Positions 8,632 to 17,393 of a stretch of DNA of 64,000 bases are shown in pieces; positions within the stretch are counted from its first letter, which is position 1, and the number at the start of each line of letters is the position of its first letter. The notes beneath the pieces were generated by a model. That model made no database searches, was not told the DNA's origin, and worked only from the letters and a program-made list of their open reading frames with translations. Source of the DNA: an uncultured Paracoccaceae bacterium (lineage in GTDB: Bacteria > Pseudomonadota > Alphaproteobacteria > Rhodobacterales > Rhodobacteraceae); NCBI GenBank assembly GCA_947496535.1, contig CANMDE010000002.1, positions 744,001-808,000 on the forward strand, given 5' to 3'. Made by a program: the position numbers and the translations under genes.

Positions 8632-9063
8632 ATGTCCGCGCAAGGATTAGAGGTGATCGATCATACCGTTCAGATCACCCACGAATGGATCAACGAACTG
8701 GCCGAGCGTCTGGACTGGACGTCCAAGCGCAGCGCATTACGGCTGATGCGGCTGACGATGCATCATCTGCGGGACCATCTGCCAACCAACGAACTGGCGC
8801 AGTTTTCTGCGCAGTTGCCATTGCTGATCCGCGGTATCTTTTTTGAGGGCTGGACCCCGAAGGACACCCCGATCAAGGAGCGAAGCGGGGATGCTTTTCT
8901 GGCTGCTATCGCGGAGAAAGTGGATGGGATTGAGGAGTATCGCGGGACGTCGGATATCTTGCAGGTCTTTGCTCTGCTGAACAACAGGATCAGTGACGGC
9001 GAGGTTGAAGATGTGCGTGCCTGCCTGCCAAAAGATATCAAGGCGCTGTGGGAGGCGCCTTGA
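8632..9063 (+). CDS. DUF2267 domain protein
   Basis: A 143-residue soluble protein matching the DUF2267 pattern: an N-terminal helix with W-I-N-E-L-A-E-R-L, then R-A-L-R-L-M-R-type residues, H-H-L-R-D-H-L-P, the A-Q-L-P-L-L-I-R-G-I-F-F-E-G-W motif near residues 60-75, and a second half repeating the helical pattern. A strong ribosome site (GGGAGG) precedes the start. Members often sit with stress, Hsp20 and CBS genes in anoxia-induced clusters, as here; no biochemical role is established. It probably shares the operon and FNR box of the upstream gene. It ends 23 bases before the convergent regulator gene. Confidence 0.85.
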   Translation: MSAQGLEVIDHTVQITHEWINELAERLDWTSKRSALRLMRLTMHHLRDHLPTNELAQFSAQLPLLIRGIFFEGWTPKDTPIKERSGDAFLAAIAEKVDGIEEYRGTSDILQVFALLNNRISDGEVEDVRACLPKDIKALWEAP

Positions 9064-9086
9064 TCAATTGCTATGTTCGGAACTGC

Positions 9087-9758
9087 TTAGTCTTCCGGCT
9101 GGGCCACGGCCCGCAAAGCTTCGGGGCTGAGGACGATTACCGTGTGCGACCGTTCGAGCGCGATGATTTCGTTTTTGCGGAAGTGGGTGAATGTCCGGCT
9201 GACGGTTTCTGTGGTCAGCCCCAGAAAATCAGCAATGTCGCTGCGTGACATGGGGAGTTCGATTTCCGTGTAGGGGCCTACACTTTCGCCGCATCGGCTA
9301 GACAGGACCAACAGGAACGATGCCAGTTTTTCGCTTGCCGATTTGCGACCCAGCATCATGAAATGGTCCTGCATGGCACCGATCTCGCGTAGTGCGGCCT
9401 GCAGAAGGTTTTTATGAAGAAGCGGATCCCCCTGACCATCTTCCAGCGCGGCGCGCCGGTAGGGTTGTAGATGCACATCGGTCAGTGCGTCGCAATCCGT
9501 GTGATGCCGACCATTGCTGGGAAACCCAACTATGTCGCCCGGATACCCAAAAGCGATGACCTGGCGGCGACCGTCTTCAAGCAGGCGTGTGAGGCGTAAT
9601 ACACCGGATGTGACCTGATGAAGCCGTTCGACCTCATCCCCTTCGCGGAACAGATGCGCGCCCGCTTTGAGCGACGTCTGAGGCAAAGCTGTCGTGGCGT
9701 GCGCGATGCAGGATTGAGCATTTTCAAGATCAAAATCGGATGGAACGGTGACGTACAT
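9087..9758 (-). CDS. Crp/Fnr-family transcription regulator, FixK-like (no Fe-S cysteine cluster)
   Basis: The 223-residue protein has a cNMP-binding-type beta-roll (about residues 30-110), a dimerisation helix, and a C-terminal winged helix-turn-helix with S-R-S-D-I-A-D-F-L-G-L and recognition helix T-T-E-T-V-S-R. E..SR is the FNR/FixK residue set that reads TTGAT half-sites. Only three scattered cysteines exist (N-terminal region, T-D-C-D, S-R-C-G), so it lacks the N-terminal [4Fe-4S] cluster of FNR and resembles FixK/Dnr regulators, which take their signal from elsewhere. The start at 9758 follows AAGGGGG at good spacing; a longer frame to 9944 would run through the divergent promoter. It is divergent from the response regulator at 9926. 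Confidence 0.88.
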   Translation of the reverse strand: MYVTVPSDFDLENAQSCIAHATTALPQTSLKAGAHLFREGDEVERLHQVTSGVLRLTRLLEDGRRQVIAFGYPGDIVGFPSNGRHHTDCDALTDVHLQPYRRAALEDGQGDPLLHKNLLQAALREIGAMQDHFMMLGRKSASEKLASFLLVLSSRCGESVGPYTEIELPMSRSDIADFLGLTTETVSRTFTHFRKNEIIALERSHTVIVLSPEALRAVAQPED

Positions 9759-9823
9759 TACAATGGCCCCCTTAGTTAATTGGCTGGGGTCAGATTGCTG
9801 CCGTCTTGTATTGGGCATCACGG

Positions 9824-9838
9824 TTGATATGTAATCAA
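9824..9838. promoter_or_regulatory. FNR/FixK-like box with 5-base spacer
   Basis: TTGAT-ATGTA-ATCAA has both perfect half-sites but five instead of four central bases. It lies between the FixK-like regulator (start 9758, 65 bases away) and the response regulator (start 9926, 87 bases away). The extra base would rotate one half-site, so it may be a weaker or negative autoregulatory site. Confidence 0.55.
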
Positions 9839-9925
9839 TTGTATCGTTTTGTATCCGGCAACAGACGCGTCGATAGAAACTCGGCGCCCTGCAAGCATAA
9901 ATTCGTCGACGGGGGACAGGCCGAT

Positions 9926-10693
9926 TTGAAGACCGATAGCGCAATACTTGTTGTCGATGATGATCCCAAGATCAGAACGCTTTTGCGGAATGTGCTGGAA
10001 AGTGAAGGCTTTGCTGTGCGTGAAGCCGGTGACGCGGCGACCGCGCTTGATGCGTTGCATGCAAACGGGGTGGATCTTGTCACGCTCGACCTTCAATTGG
10101 GCGGCGATGACGGATTTGATGTGGCTCGGTCGGTCAGAAAGTTCTCTCAGGTGCCGATCATAATGGTCACGGGCAAAGATGATGTCATCGACCGAGTGGT
10201 AGGTCTGGAAATTGGCGCGGATGATTACATCACCAAGCCTTTCCATGTGCGCGAGGTGCTGGCGCGTGTTCGTTCGGTGCTGCGTCGCACCAAACAAAAC
10301 GCGGTGGATGCCGCCAATCTAACCTCACAGGACGATTGCCCGGATAGCCCTGCCTATCGCTTTGACGGGCTGATTGCGGTGCCGGACCAGATGGAGTTGA
10401 AAGATCGCGCAGGTCAATTTCTGGAACTGACAAGTGGCGATTTCAAGCTGTTGAATGTCTTCATCCAGAAAGCCAAGCGTGTGCTATCGCGGGACCAGTT
10501 GATGACCCTGACCGGCGGCGTTGAATGGAGCCCCCTTGACCGTACGATCGACAATCAGGTCGCGCGTTTGCGTAAAAAGATCGAACGCGATCCCGCCGAT
10601 CCCCGGCTTATCAAAACGGTACGCGGCGTGGGTTATACATTTGCCTGCGATGTCGAAGTCCTTCAATCCGCATCATCTGTCAAAAGCGCCTGA
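9926..10693 (+). CDS. OmpR/PhoB-family response regulator
   Basis: A 255-residue two-component regulator. The N-terminal receiver has V-V-D-D-D-P-K near residues 9-15, the phosphoacceptor in T-L-D-L-Q-L near residue 56, and K in M-V-T-G-K-D-D. The C-terminal winged helix has the OmpR pattern L-E-L-T-S-G-D-F-K-L-L, V-L-S-R-D-Q-L, R-T-I-D-N-Q-V-A-R-L-R-K-K-I and V-R-G-V-G-Y-T-F. The start is taken as TTG at 9926 behind GGGGGACAGG. The ATG at 9806 would place the FNR-like box inside the gene and add about 40 residues unlike a receiver domain. It converges on the hybrid kinase gene with a 31-base overlap; the two probably form a signalling pair. Confidence 0.88.
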   Translation: MKTDSAILVVDDDPKIRTLLRNVLESEGFAVREAGDAATALDALHANGVDLVTLDLQLGGDDGFDVARSVRKFSQVPIIMVTGKDDVIDRVVGLEIGADDYITKPFHVREVLARVRSVLRRTKQNAVDAANLTSQDDCPDSPAYRFDGLIAVPDQMELKDRAGQFLELTSGDFKLLNVFIQKAKRVLSRDQLMTLTGGVEWSPLDRTIDNQVARLRKKIERDPADPRLIKTVRGVGYTFACDVEVLQSASSVKSA

Positions 10694-12210
10694 AGCCTGT
10701 CGGCAAGATCGGCCAGCCGGTAGGGCTTGTGCAGGATTTCATAAACCTGCCCTTTGGCAAGCTTGCCTGTCACCACGTCGCTGGCATAACCAGAGGTCAG
10801 TAACAGTTTGATGTGCGGAAATTCGTCAGCGATCAGTCGCGCCAGATCGTATCCGTTCAGCTTTCCTGGCATCACAAGGTCGGAAAAGACGACATCGACC
10901 TCAAGCCCATTTTCCAGCATGGTGTAGGCCTCGTCCCCGCTGCTCGCCCCTTGGACCACATATCCCAGATCTGTGACCCGTTCCATCGACAGCCGCCGGA
11001 CCTTGGCGTTATCTTCGACCACCAGTACGGTCTGCCCCGCGCCACGTGGTGAATGGGTTTTAACCTCTTCGGCCATATCTATTTCTGCACTGCTGCCGGG
11101 ACCCACAAGCGCCGGAAAATAAAGACCAAAGCTCGTTCCGTGCCCCAGTTCACTATAGAGCGTGATATGCCCACCCGATTGGCGAACGAACCCATAGACC
11201 ATGGCCAAACCAAGCCCTGTTCCCGTCCCCTCGGACTTCGTGGTGAAGAATGGTTCAAACGCCCGCTTTTGTGCCTCCGGTGACATACCGTCACCATCAT
11301 CACTGACCGAAACACGTACATAATCGCCAGCGCTGATATCCGTTTCCTGTGCGAGATAAGTGTCGTCTATTGTTACGTTCGCCACTGAAATCAACAGATG
11401 CCCACCATTCGGCATCGCATCGCGGGAATTGAGTGCCAGATTGACCAGTGCAGACTGTAATTGCACTGGGTCCACGCGGGCCCTGTGAACATCGTCGGCA
11501 AATTCGGTCGCTATCTGATACTTTGCGCCCATTGTCCGTTTCAGCATCGCCAGCGTTGACTGACAGGCCGAGCGTAGATCAATCTCAACCGATGCAAGGT
11601 TGCTGCGTTTGGCAAAAACCATGAGCCGCGACGTCAGATCGGCCCCCAGTTCTGCAGCCTCAAGCGCGTCACCTATCAGCGACGATTGGCTGTCATCCTC
11701 TTGCCGCATCTCAAGCAATTCCAGATTGCCGATGACGATGGTCAGCAGGTTGTTGAAGTCATGTGCAACGCCACCCGTCATTTGGCCAATGGCTTCAAGA
11801 CGCTGCGACCGTGCCAACGCATTCTGCGTCGCCCGTCGTGCGGTGAGGTCATGCAAGATCGCGATGAACATGTTTTCCCCGCCGATCTGCGCCTGACCAA
11901 CAGACAGGTGCAGGGGAAAGACCGTCTTGTCCTTGCGTTGTCCTTCCACATCGCGACCGATCCCGATGATCCTTTTTTCACCGGTCTTAAGATGATGTTC
12001 CATGAAATCATCATGCAGATCGGCCAGTGCCTGTGGCATCAGCATATTGACGTTTTGTCCTGAGAGTTCATCCAGCCCAAAACCGAAAAGGGTTGCCGCC
12101 GCTGCGTTGGCCCGCACAATGGTTCCCTTTGCATCAGAAAAGATAATTGCATCCACAGCCGCATCCATGATGGCCTTGAGAAATGCGCTGTCCTGGGTGG
12201 CGTTGGTCAT
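10663..12210 (-). CDS. Hybrid sensor histidine kinase with FixL-like haem PAS domain
   Basis: A 515-residue soluble protein: PAS (about 10-125), HisKA with G-G-V-A-H-D-F-N-N-L-L (H150), an ATPase domain with N-L-A-L-N-S-R-D-A-M and G-T-G-L-G-L-A-M, and a C-terminal receiver with F-S-D-L-V-M-P-G. The PAS closely follows FixL: G-Q-N-V near 51-54, M-P near 58-59, His66 in L-H-D-D-F at the place of the FixL haem ligand, and E-K-R-I-I-G-I-G-R with Arg86 at the FixL haem-propionate/oxygen-sensing arginine. It has no membrane segments. The kinase core is of the HDFNN hybrid type, not FixL type. The start at 12210 (ATG) is preferred over GTG 12273, which lies beyond the FNR-like box. Oxygen sensing is inferred from the PAS. 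Confidence 0.85.
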   Translation of the reverse strand: MTNATQDSAFLKAIMDAAVDAIIFSDAKGTIVRANAAAATLFGFGLDELSGQNVNMLMPQALADLHDDFMEHHLKTGEKRIIGIGRDVEGQRKDKTVFPLHLSVGQAQIGGENMFIAILHDLTARRATQNALARSQRLEAIGQMTGGVAHDFNNLLTIVIGNLELLEMRQEDDSQSSLIGDALEAAELGADLTSRLMVFAKRSNLASVEIDLRSACQSTLAMLKRTMGAKYQIATEFADDVHRARVDPVQLQSALVNLALNSRDAMPNGGHLLISVANVTIDDTYLAQETDISAGDYVRVSVSDDGDGMSPEAQKRAFEPFFTTKSEGTGTGLGLAMVYGFVRQSGGHITLYSELGHGTSFGLYFPALVGPGSSAEIDMAEEVKTHSPRGAGQTVLVVEDNAKVRRLSMERVTDLGYVVQGASSGDEAYTMLENGLEVDVVFSDLVMPGKLNGYDLARLIADEFPHIKLLLTSGYASDVVTGKLAKGQVYEILHKPYRLADLADRLQALLTDDAD

Positions 12211-12276
12211 GTTTGTCCCGTTCTGTTTCGGTTCCGACCAACCTGCCAAAGCACCGCAGAGGGAGGCAAGCACGAA

Positions 12277-12290
12277 TTGATTTTGGTCAA
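12277..12290. promoter_or_regulatory. FNR/FixK-like box TTGAT-TTTG-GTCAA
   Basis: One mismatch from TTGAT-N4-ATCAA. It lies between the hybrid kinase (start 12210, 66 bases away) and the Host_attach gene (start 12343, 52 bases away). The position matches the other boxes of the island. Confidence 0.7.
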
Positions 12291-12342
12291 ATGGTTACCG
12301 CGTGTTTTGGTGCAGATACAACGTCCAAGACTGGAGGTCACA

Positions 12343-12780
12343 ATGAAACCTATCGTTACCTGGATTGTTCTTGCAAATACGCGCGAAGCCAAGGTGGTCG
12401 TCCATCATGGCATTGGCAAGGGTCTACGACCTGAGAGTAGCGCGGCCTGGCAGGCCGCCCCTGCTATCGAAAACGCGGATCGTGCGGGTACGGGGCATAG
12501 TATCGGTGGCCCCGGTGTTTCTGCTGTAGATCAGGGTGATCCACAGGCCCATGCGAACGGTATATTTGCCAAGGAAATAGCGAAGAACCTGGCAGCAACC
12601 CGGAGTAAGGGTAAGTTTGACCGGTTGGTGATTTGCGCAGCCCCGCTGATGCTTGGGTTGCTGCGTAAAGAATTGTCCGACCCGGTTCGCAAGGCGATCA
12701 TCTCTGAAATTGACAAGGATTTCTCTGACCTGTCGATTGATCAATTGGAGTCGCAACTGGCCAAGGTGATGGCAGTCTAA
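12343..12780 (+). CDS. Host_attach family protein
   Basis: A 145-residue soluble protein beginning M-K-P-I-V-T-W-I-V-L-A-N-T-R-E-A-K, matching the small family named after an Agrobacterium protein linked to host attachment (Pfam Host_attach). The family has an N-terminal A-(N/D)-x-x-x-A-x-V strand, a middle H-A-N-G-I-F-A-K-E-I-A-type helix and a C-terminal L-V-I-C-A-A-P-x-x-L-G-x-L-R segment; all are present, and the fold resembles translation-factor eRF1 domain 2 proteins. GGAGGTCA precedes the ATG; longer reading to 12277 runs into the FNR-like box. Its biochemical role is unknown, and its presence here suggests a stress or low-oxygen role rather than virulence. Confidence 0.85.
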   Translation: MKPIVTWIVLANTREAKVVVHHGIGKGLRPESSAAWQAAPAIENADRAGTGHSIGGPGVSAVDQGDPQAHANGIFAKEIAKNLAATRSKGKFDRLVICAAPLMLGLLRKELSDPVRKAIISEIDKDFSDLSIDQLESQLAKVMAV

Positions 12781-13934
12781 CGACCGTCGTTGGTCGCCAG
12801 CGGCTCAGTTCCCAGAACCGACTGTGCTAGTCCGGTGGAGGTGAGCAGATCAGAAAGCGTGATCACCCCGAGTAGCTGTCGGCCATCCGTGACAAGTAAC
12901 TTCCGTCTTTTGGTCCGTTGGATATGGTTCAGTAGATCAATCAGGGTTGTATCGGGTCGCACGTACATATCGGACTCGAGCCCGACGAAAACATCGCCGA
13001 CACGGGTGTTTCCCCAATTTTCGCGTTCGATCCCCTGCAATATGGTCTGATCGACCTGGCCCAGCAGTACCCCATTCTCTACCACCGGAACAAAGCTGAT
13101 CCCGTGGCTCAGCATGATTTGATTTACCAGCTCCGACAAGGTCAGGTCAGGCGATGCGATGACGTTGTTGCGTGACATCACTGTGGCGACGGTTTTGCCT
13201 TTGAAAGGCCATGGGCGCCATTGCTGACGTACCTCTCCACGTCCCGCTATCAGGAAGAACAAGCCTATCGTAATCGACCAAAGCCCAGCCATCAGTAGGC
13301 CGAAAACCCAGGCCAGAAGACCAAGCGCAATCAGCAGATACGTGAGGGCCATAACAAAGCGCGCCGCGGTAGCGGATGCCTCTGCAAAGTCTCCATCACG
13401 GTGCCAAAGATATACCAACAGCATGCGTCCTCCATCAGTTGGCGGAGCGGGCAGAAGATTGAACAGGGCAACTGCTGCGTTGATCACTGCTAGATAGCCT
13501 AGCACGTGAATCACGGCTTCCGGTGCCCGGACCGCCCCTGCGAACCGCCCAAGCGCCCAAAGAAAGGCCGCAAGCAGGAGGCTTGTGAGCGGTCCTGCCG
13601 CAGCTACCCAGAATTCTTTCCTTGATTTTGGTATGTTGTCGTTGGTCTGGGCCACGCCTCCAAACACAGACAAAGTTGTGGCCGCAGGTGTCACTTTGAA
13701 CCGGTGAGCAGCTATTCTGTGGCCCCATTCATGGATCAAAAGCGATACCATGAAACCAAGCGCGATCACCATCGCCATGATGAAGTATATCGGTCGCGAT
13801 TGGTCTGGATGCGCGACTGGCAGGTAATAGTCTGCCAAGCCCCAGATGATTGGCGTTGCGATCAGAAGCCAGCTTGGATCAACCCAGATGTCAAAACCGT
13901 CTGATCGAAAAAACTTTACGGCATAGGACAACAC
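12777..13934 (-). CDS. Site-2-type zinc metalloprotease (M50) with tandem CBS domains
   Basis: About 385 residues. Multiple membrane helices surround the zinc site H-E-W-G-H (near residues 68-72), with a second metal motif in L-L-P-A-P-P-T-D-G-G-R. The C-terminal ~130 residues form two CBS domains (V-M-S-R-N-N-V-I-A-S-P-D-L-T-L and V-R-P-D-T-T-L). The family cleaves proteins within membranes; CBS pairs often sense adenylates. No ATG begins the frame. GTG 13934, or TTG 13931, follows GGAGG, while TTG 13946 lies before it. An FNR-like box sits 51 bases upstream. It converges on the Host_attach gene with a 4-base overlap. Homologs lie in anoxia-induced clusters, and the target is unknown. Confidence 0.87.
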   Translation of the reverse strand: MLSYAVKFFRSDGFDIWVDPSWLLIATPIIWGLADYYLPVAHPDQSRPIYFIMAMVIALGFMVSLLIHEWGHRIAAHRFKVTPAATTLSVFGGVAQTNDNIPKSRKEFWVAAAGPLTSLLLAAFLWALGRFAGAVRAPEAVIHVLGYLAVINAAVALFNLLPAPPTDGGRMLLVYLWHRDGDFAEASATAARFVMALTYLLIALGLLAWVFGLLMAGLWSITIGLFFLIAGRGEVRQQWRPWPFKGKTVATVMSRNNVIASPDLTLSELVNQIMLSHGISFVPVVENGVLLGQVDQTILQGIERENWGNTRVGDVFVGLESDMYVRPDTTLIDLLNHIQRTKRRKLLVTDGRQLLGVITLSDLLTSTGLAQSVLGTEPLATNDGR

Positions 13935-13985
13935 AACCGCCTCCAATGTGACAGTGGTATCGTAGGACGGACCGGTTGAGGTTCG

Positions 13986-13999
13986 TTGACTTTGCTCAA
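13986..13999. promoter_or_regulatory. Degenerate FNR/FixK-like box TTGAC-TTTG-CTCAA
   Basis: Two mismatches from consensus, one in each half. It lies 51 bases upstream of the M50/CBS protease start and after the VIT-family stop/start boundary, in the same relative position as the better boxes. It is kept because of position; by sequence alone it would be weak. Confidence 0.4.
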
Positions 14000-14010
14000 T
14001 TCGATGACGG

Positions 14011-14727
14011 TTATGTTTGAAACAAGCTGCCCACGAAAAATGCGATCAGGGCTGCGATTGCGCCGATCGAAAGCGTCTCGGCGCCCGACCACCACCATTT
14101 GGCCAAAGACCAACGGCTTTTGATGGAACCGATCAGAAAGAAGGTTAGCAAGGTGGCGCAAATGGCCCATGCGAATGCGTTGTCCAGATCGAAGATGAAT
14201 GGGGTCAACGGGACCACGCCCGCAGCAAGGAATGCAACGAACGTCGCTGACGCCGCCTTGAATGGGTGAGGTGGATCACGTGGCAGGCCGTATTCGTCGG
14301 TCAGCATCAGGTCAATCCACTTGTCCTTGTCCGCCGCAATCTCTTGCGTGGCCTGTTCCAGAATATCGCCTTTGAGGCCGCGCATTTGCAGGATCTGCCG
14401 CAATTCTTCGATCTCGCCATCGCGATGATATTCGATATGCCGGGCTTCGATCGCCGCAATGCGTTTGCGGTCGTCCAGATCGGCCTTGCTGCCAGAATAG
14501 TTGCCGGCGGCCATTGAAAAACCATCAGCGAGAATATTGGCCGCGCCAAGTGCCACGATGATCCCGTGCGACAATCCTGCCCCCTCGACCCCGGCGACAA
14601 TGGCAAAGGTTGTGACGGCCCCGTCGATGGCGCCATATACAAAATCGCGCAGGTAGCTTTGCATGCTACCGTCGCGGAGCCGGGCGGCAATCGCTTCTGG
14701 TGAGTGGCTATGCTCTTGTTCCATCAT
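14011..14727 (-). CDS. VIT1/CCC1 family membrane protein
   Basis: A 238-residue membrane protein. D-F-V-Y-G-A-I-D-G-A-V-T-T-F-A-I-V near residues 25-41 is the family signature of helix 1. A cytoplasmic charged block (E-E-L-R-Q-I-L-Q, D-K-W-I-D-L-M) follows helix 2, and three more hydrophobic helices close the protein. VIT1/CCC1 proteins move iron or manganese, and the acidic cytoplasmic block corresponds to the metal-binding domain. The double ATG at 14727/14724 is chosen; the frame is open to 14853 but that part overlaps the P-type ATPase gene. A His-rich M-M-E-Q-E-H-S-H-S start could also bind metal. It is in the same direction as, and 41 bases after, the ATPase. Confidence 0.85.
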   Translation of the reverse strand: MMEQEHSHSPEAIAARLRDGSMQSYLRDFVYGAIDGAVTTFAIVAGVEGAGLSHGIIVALGAANILADGFSMAAGNYSGSKADLDDRKRIAAIEARHIEYHRDGEIEELRQILQMRGLKGDILEQATQEIAADKDKWIDLMLTDEYGLPRDPPHPFKAASATFVAFLAAGVVPLTPFIFDLDNAFAWAICATLLTFFLIGSIKSRWSLAKWWWSGAETLSIGAIAALIAFFVGSLFQT

Positions 14728-14768
14728 ATGATTATGGTGCGGATTGCCGGGCCAAACGTTGAGCCAGA

Positions 14769-17333
14769 TCAAGTTGCCGCGTTGCGGTGAAATGACTTGA
14801 GAAGTTCTGGAACAATCAGGATTGGCAGCACGAAAAGTCCGATGAGTTTCCACTGATCAAACCCAATTGGAACCGTGTGCAGAAGTAGCTGCAGTGGTCC
14901 CCAGTAAACCGCCACCAACTGCGCGCCAAGTGTCACGGCGAGTGCTGCAAGTAGCCAAGGGTTACTGAACCACCCGATACGCCAGCAAGGCAGATGCAGC
15001 GATCTGAAGGCAAAAACGCTGAATTTTTCGAAGACGACCATCGCTGTGAACCCGGCAGTGCGCGCCAGATCAACACCAAGATGCTGAAACTCAAAGAAAA
15101 TCCACAAGCTCGCCCCGCCGGTATAGATACCCAGACAACAAATCGTCAGAATGCCACTGATCCCAAGAATGGGGGTCTGCTTATCGCGCGGTGGGTGGGC
15201 CATGTGATCGGGCTCTGCCTTTTCCAACCCAAGTGCTACGGCTGTTACCCCATCCGTGACGAGGTTCATCCACAGGATCTGCGTGGCGAGAAAGATTAGC
15301 GGACCACCGAGAACGATGTTTACCGTCAGCGCAACAACCTCGCCTGCGTTCGAAGACAGGAGATAACGCACGAATTTGCGCACATTTGCAAACTGGCGAC
15401 GCCCTTCCCCGATGGCACCAACGATCGTGGCGAAGTTATCGTCCAGCAGGACAAGATCGGACGCATCGCGGGCGACGTCGGTACCACGAATGCCCATCGA
15501 AACACCGATATCGGCCTGCTTGAGCGCGGGGGCATCGTTCACCCCGTCCCCCGTCATTGCGACGATCTGGTTCTGCGCCTGAAGCGCGCCAACAATGCGC
15601 ATTTTATGTGCTGGTTTGGTGCGGGCGAATAGCGTGTCACTTTCAAGTGCATTGCGAAGGTCGTCGTCGCTCATTGTCTCTAGATCGGGTCCGGTGATCG
15701 TCTGATCGACGGGCATTGCAAGGTTTTCGGCGATGGCCCTTGCTGTGATCGGGCTATCGCCGGTGATCATGATGATGCGGATGCCAGCATTGCGGGCCGC
15801 TGCTACTGCGGCTTTGACCTCGGCACGCGGAGGGTCAATCAGGCCGACGAGGCCCAAAAAGGTCATCCCGCCTTCGATGATTTGATGATCCGGGGCGTCG
15901 CGCTGGGCGAGTGCGATGACGCGGAGCCCTTGGGATGCCATTTGTTCGTATGCTGCATGAATGGCGCCGCGGTCGGTGTCGGTCAGCGATTGTCCGTTCG
16001 CTCCGCAGCTGCTGATTTCCAAAACCTGTTCGGGTGCACCCTTGGTCAAAACCTTGCGGCCGCTGCCAGAATTGTACAGCACGCTCATCTTTTTGCGATC
16101 ACTGCTGAAGGGAATTTCGGCCAGCACATCGTTTTTGTCTGCTTTCGCAGACCATCCCTTGTAGGCCAGTGTGACAAGGGCGGCCTCTGTCGGTTCACCC
16201 GTCATTTGCCAGCCGTTGCTGTCGTGGATCAGATGCGCGTGGGTACAAATCAGCCCCGTTTCCAGAATGGCGGCCAGCAAGGGATCGTCGCTGCTGCGTA
16301 CGCGCTTTCCGTCCAGCTCAATATGACCCGCTGGATCATAGCCGGTGCCTGTGACGGTGTACTGCCGCTCCGGCGTCCATATCTTTGTCGCCGTCATCTT
16401 GTTTTCGGTGAGGGTCCCGGTTTTGTCGGTGCAGATTACCGATGCGGCCCCCAGTGTTTCAACGGCCTGCAAGCGTCGGGCGAGCGCCTTTTGACGGACC
16501 ATGGCAGCAGCGCCCAGCGCCAGTGTGATCGTGACAACGGCTGGCAAACCTTCCGGCACGAGTGCAACGGATAGCGAAAGACCGGTCATCACCATATCGA
16601 TCGTGTCGCGACCGGTCAGGATACCCAGGCCAGCGACGAGTGCCGCTACCAAGAGTGCTGCGGCACCCAATTGGCGGGCCAATCGGGATAGTTGAATTTG
16701 CAGGTTTGTTTGTTTGGCACCCACTGCGCCGGTCAATGCGGCGACCTGCCCAAACTCCGTTTCGCTGCCGATGGCTGTGACCCGCGCCTCGCCTCTGCCT
16801 GCGACAACGGCAGTACCAGAGAAGATATCCATCTTTGTGCTGTCTGCACCCTTTGGCACAGGGAGGGATTCACCGGTCAGAACGCTTTCATCCACCTGCA
16901 ATTCGATAGAGCGGACGATCTCTGCGTCGGCAGGCACCTTGCTACCGGCGGCCAGCACGATGAGATCCTCGGGTACCAATTCACGTGCCGCAATAACCTG
17001 TTCCCGCCCGTCGCGGATCACAAGCGCTTGGGGTGCCATCATATCGCGCAAGGTCGCCAGTGCAGTTTCGGCCCGCCATTCTTGTACGAAACCAAGTATG
17101 GCGTTGAGAACGACCACCATTCCAATTGTCAGCGCGTCGACCCATTCCCCCAGGATGATCGCGATACCGGCCGCCACGATCAGGATGAGCACGAGAAAGC
17201 TGGAGAATTGGCGGAGAAATACGACCAAAGGGCTGGTTTGCGCCACTGTCGGAAGTTCGTTCCAGCCAGCGGTTTCGCGCGCTGCCGTCACCTGTGCCGT
17301 CGTCAGGCCGAAACTGATCTTGTCGTCTGGCAC
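14769..17333 (-). CDS. P-type cation-transporting ATPase (PII/Ca2+-type)
   Basis: An 854-residue ion pump: N-terminal cation-ATPase domain, actuator loop with L-T-G-E-S near 152-156, P-E-G-L-P near 260-264 in helix M4 (the ion-binding turn of PII pumps), phosphorylation site D303 in D-K-T-G-T-L-T-E, T-G-D-S-P-I-T-A, and T-G-D-G-V-N-D-A-P-A-L. The C-terminal third holds the remaining membrane helices. V-A-L-V-P-E-G-L-P points to PIIA/B calcium-type or a related Na/K-like family rather than heavy-metal pumps, but the ion cannot be fixed. The start is GTG at 17333 after a CGGAG site. An FNR box 60 bases upstream is shared with the divergent phasin-like gene. Confidence 0.92.
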   Translation of the reverse strand: MPDDKISFGLTTAQVTAARETAGWNELPTVAQTSPLVVFLRQFSSFLVLILIVAAGIAIILGEWVDALTIGMVVVLNAILGFVQEWRAETALATLRDMMAPQALVIRDGREQVIAARELVPEDLIVLAAGSKVPADAEIVRSIELQVDESVLTGESLPVPKGADSTKMDIFSGTAVVAGRGEARVTAIGSETEFGQVAALTGAVGAKQTNLQIQLSRLARQLGAAALLVAALVAGLGILTGRDTIDMVMTGLSLSVALVPEGLPAVVTITLALGAAAMVRQKALARRLQAVETLGAASVICTDKTGTLTENKMTATKIWTPERQYTVTGTGYDPAGHIELDGKRVRSSDDPLLAAILETGLICTHAHLIHDSNGWQMTGEPTEAALVTLAYKGWSAKADKNDVLAEIPFSSDRKKMSVLYNSGSGRKVLTKGAPEQVLEISSCGANGQSLTDTDRGAIHAAYEQMASQGLRVIALAQRDAPDHQIIEGGMTFLGLVGLIDPPRAEVKAAVAAARNAGIRIIMITGDSPITARAIAENLAMPVDQTITGPDLETMSDDDLRNALESDTLFARTKPAHKMRIVGALQAQNQIVAMTGDGVNDAPALKQADIGVSMGIRGTDVARDASDLVLLDDNFATIVGAIGEGRRQFANVRKFVRYLLSSNAGEVVALTVNIVLGGPLIFLATQILWMNLVTDGVTAVALGLEKAEPDHMAHPPRDKQTPILGISGILTICCLGIYTGGASLWIFFEFQHLGVDLARTAGFTAMVVFEKFSVFAFRSLHLPCWRIGWFSNPWLLAALAVTLGAQLVAVYWGPLQLLLHTVPIGFDQWKLIGLFVLPILIVPELLKSFHRNAAT

Positions 17334-17393
17334 TGCGATGCTCCGGTGGGTGCTCTACTGTGATCGATATGCGCGACCGTGGATCGGCGCACA

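Noticed and set aside
9806..9925. N-terminal extension of the response regulator from ATG 9806
   Set aside because: It would run through the divergent promoter and FNR-like box, and the added residues do not resemble a receiver domain. TTG 9926 has a ribosome site.
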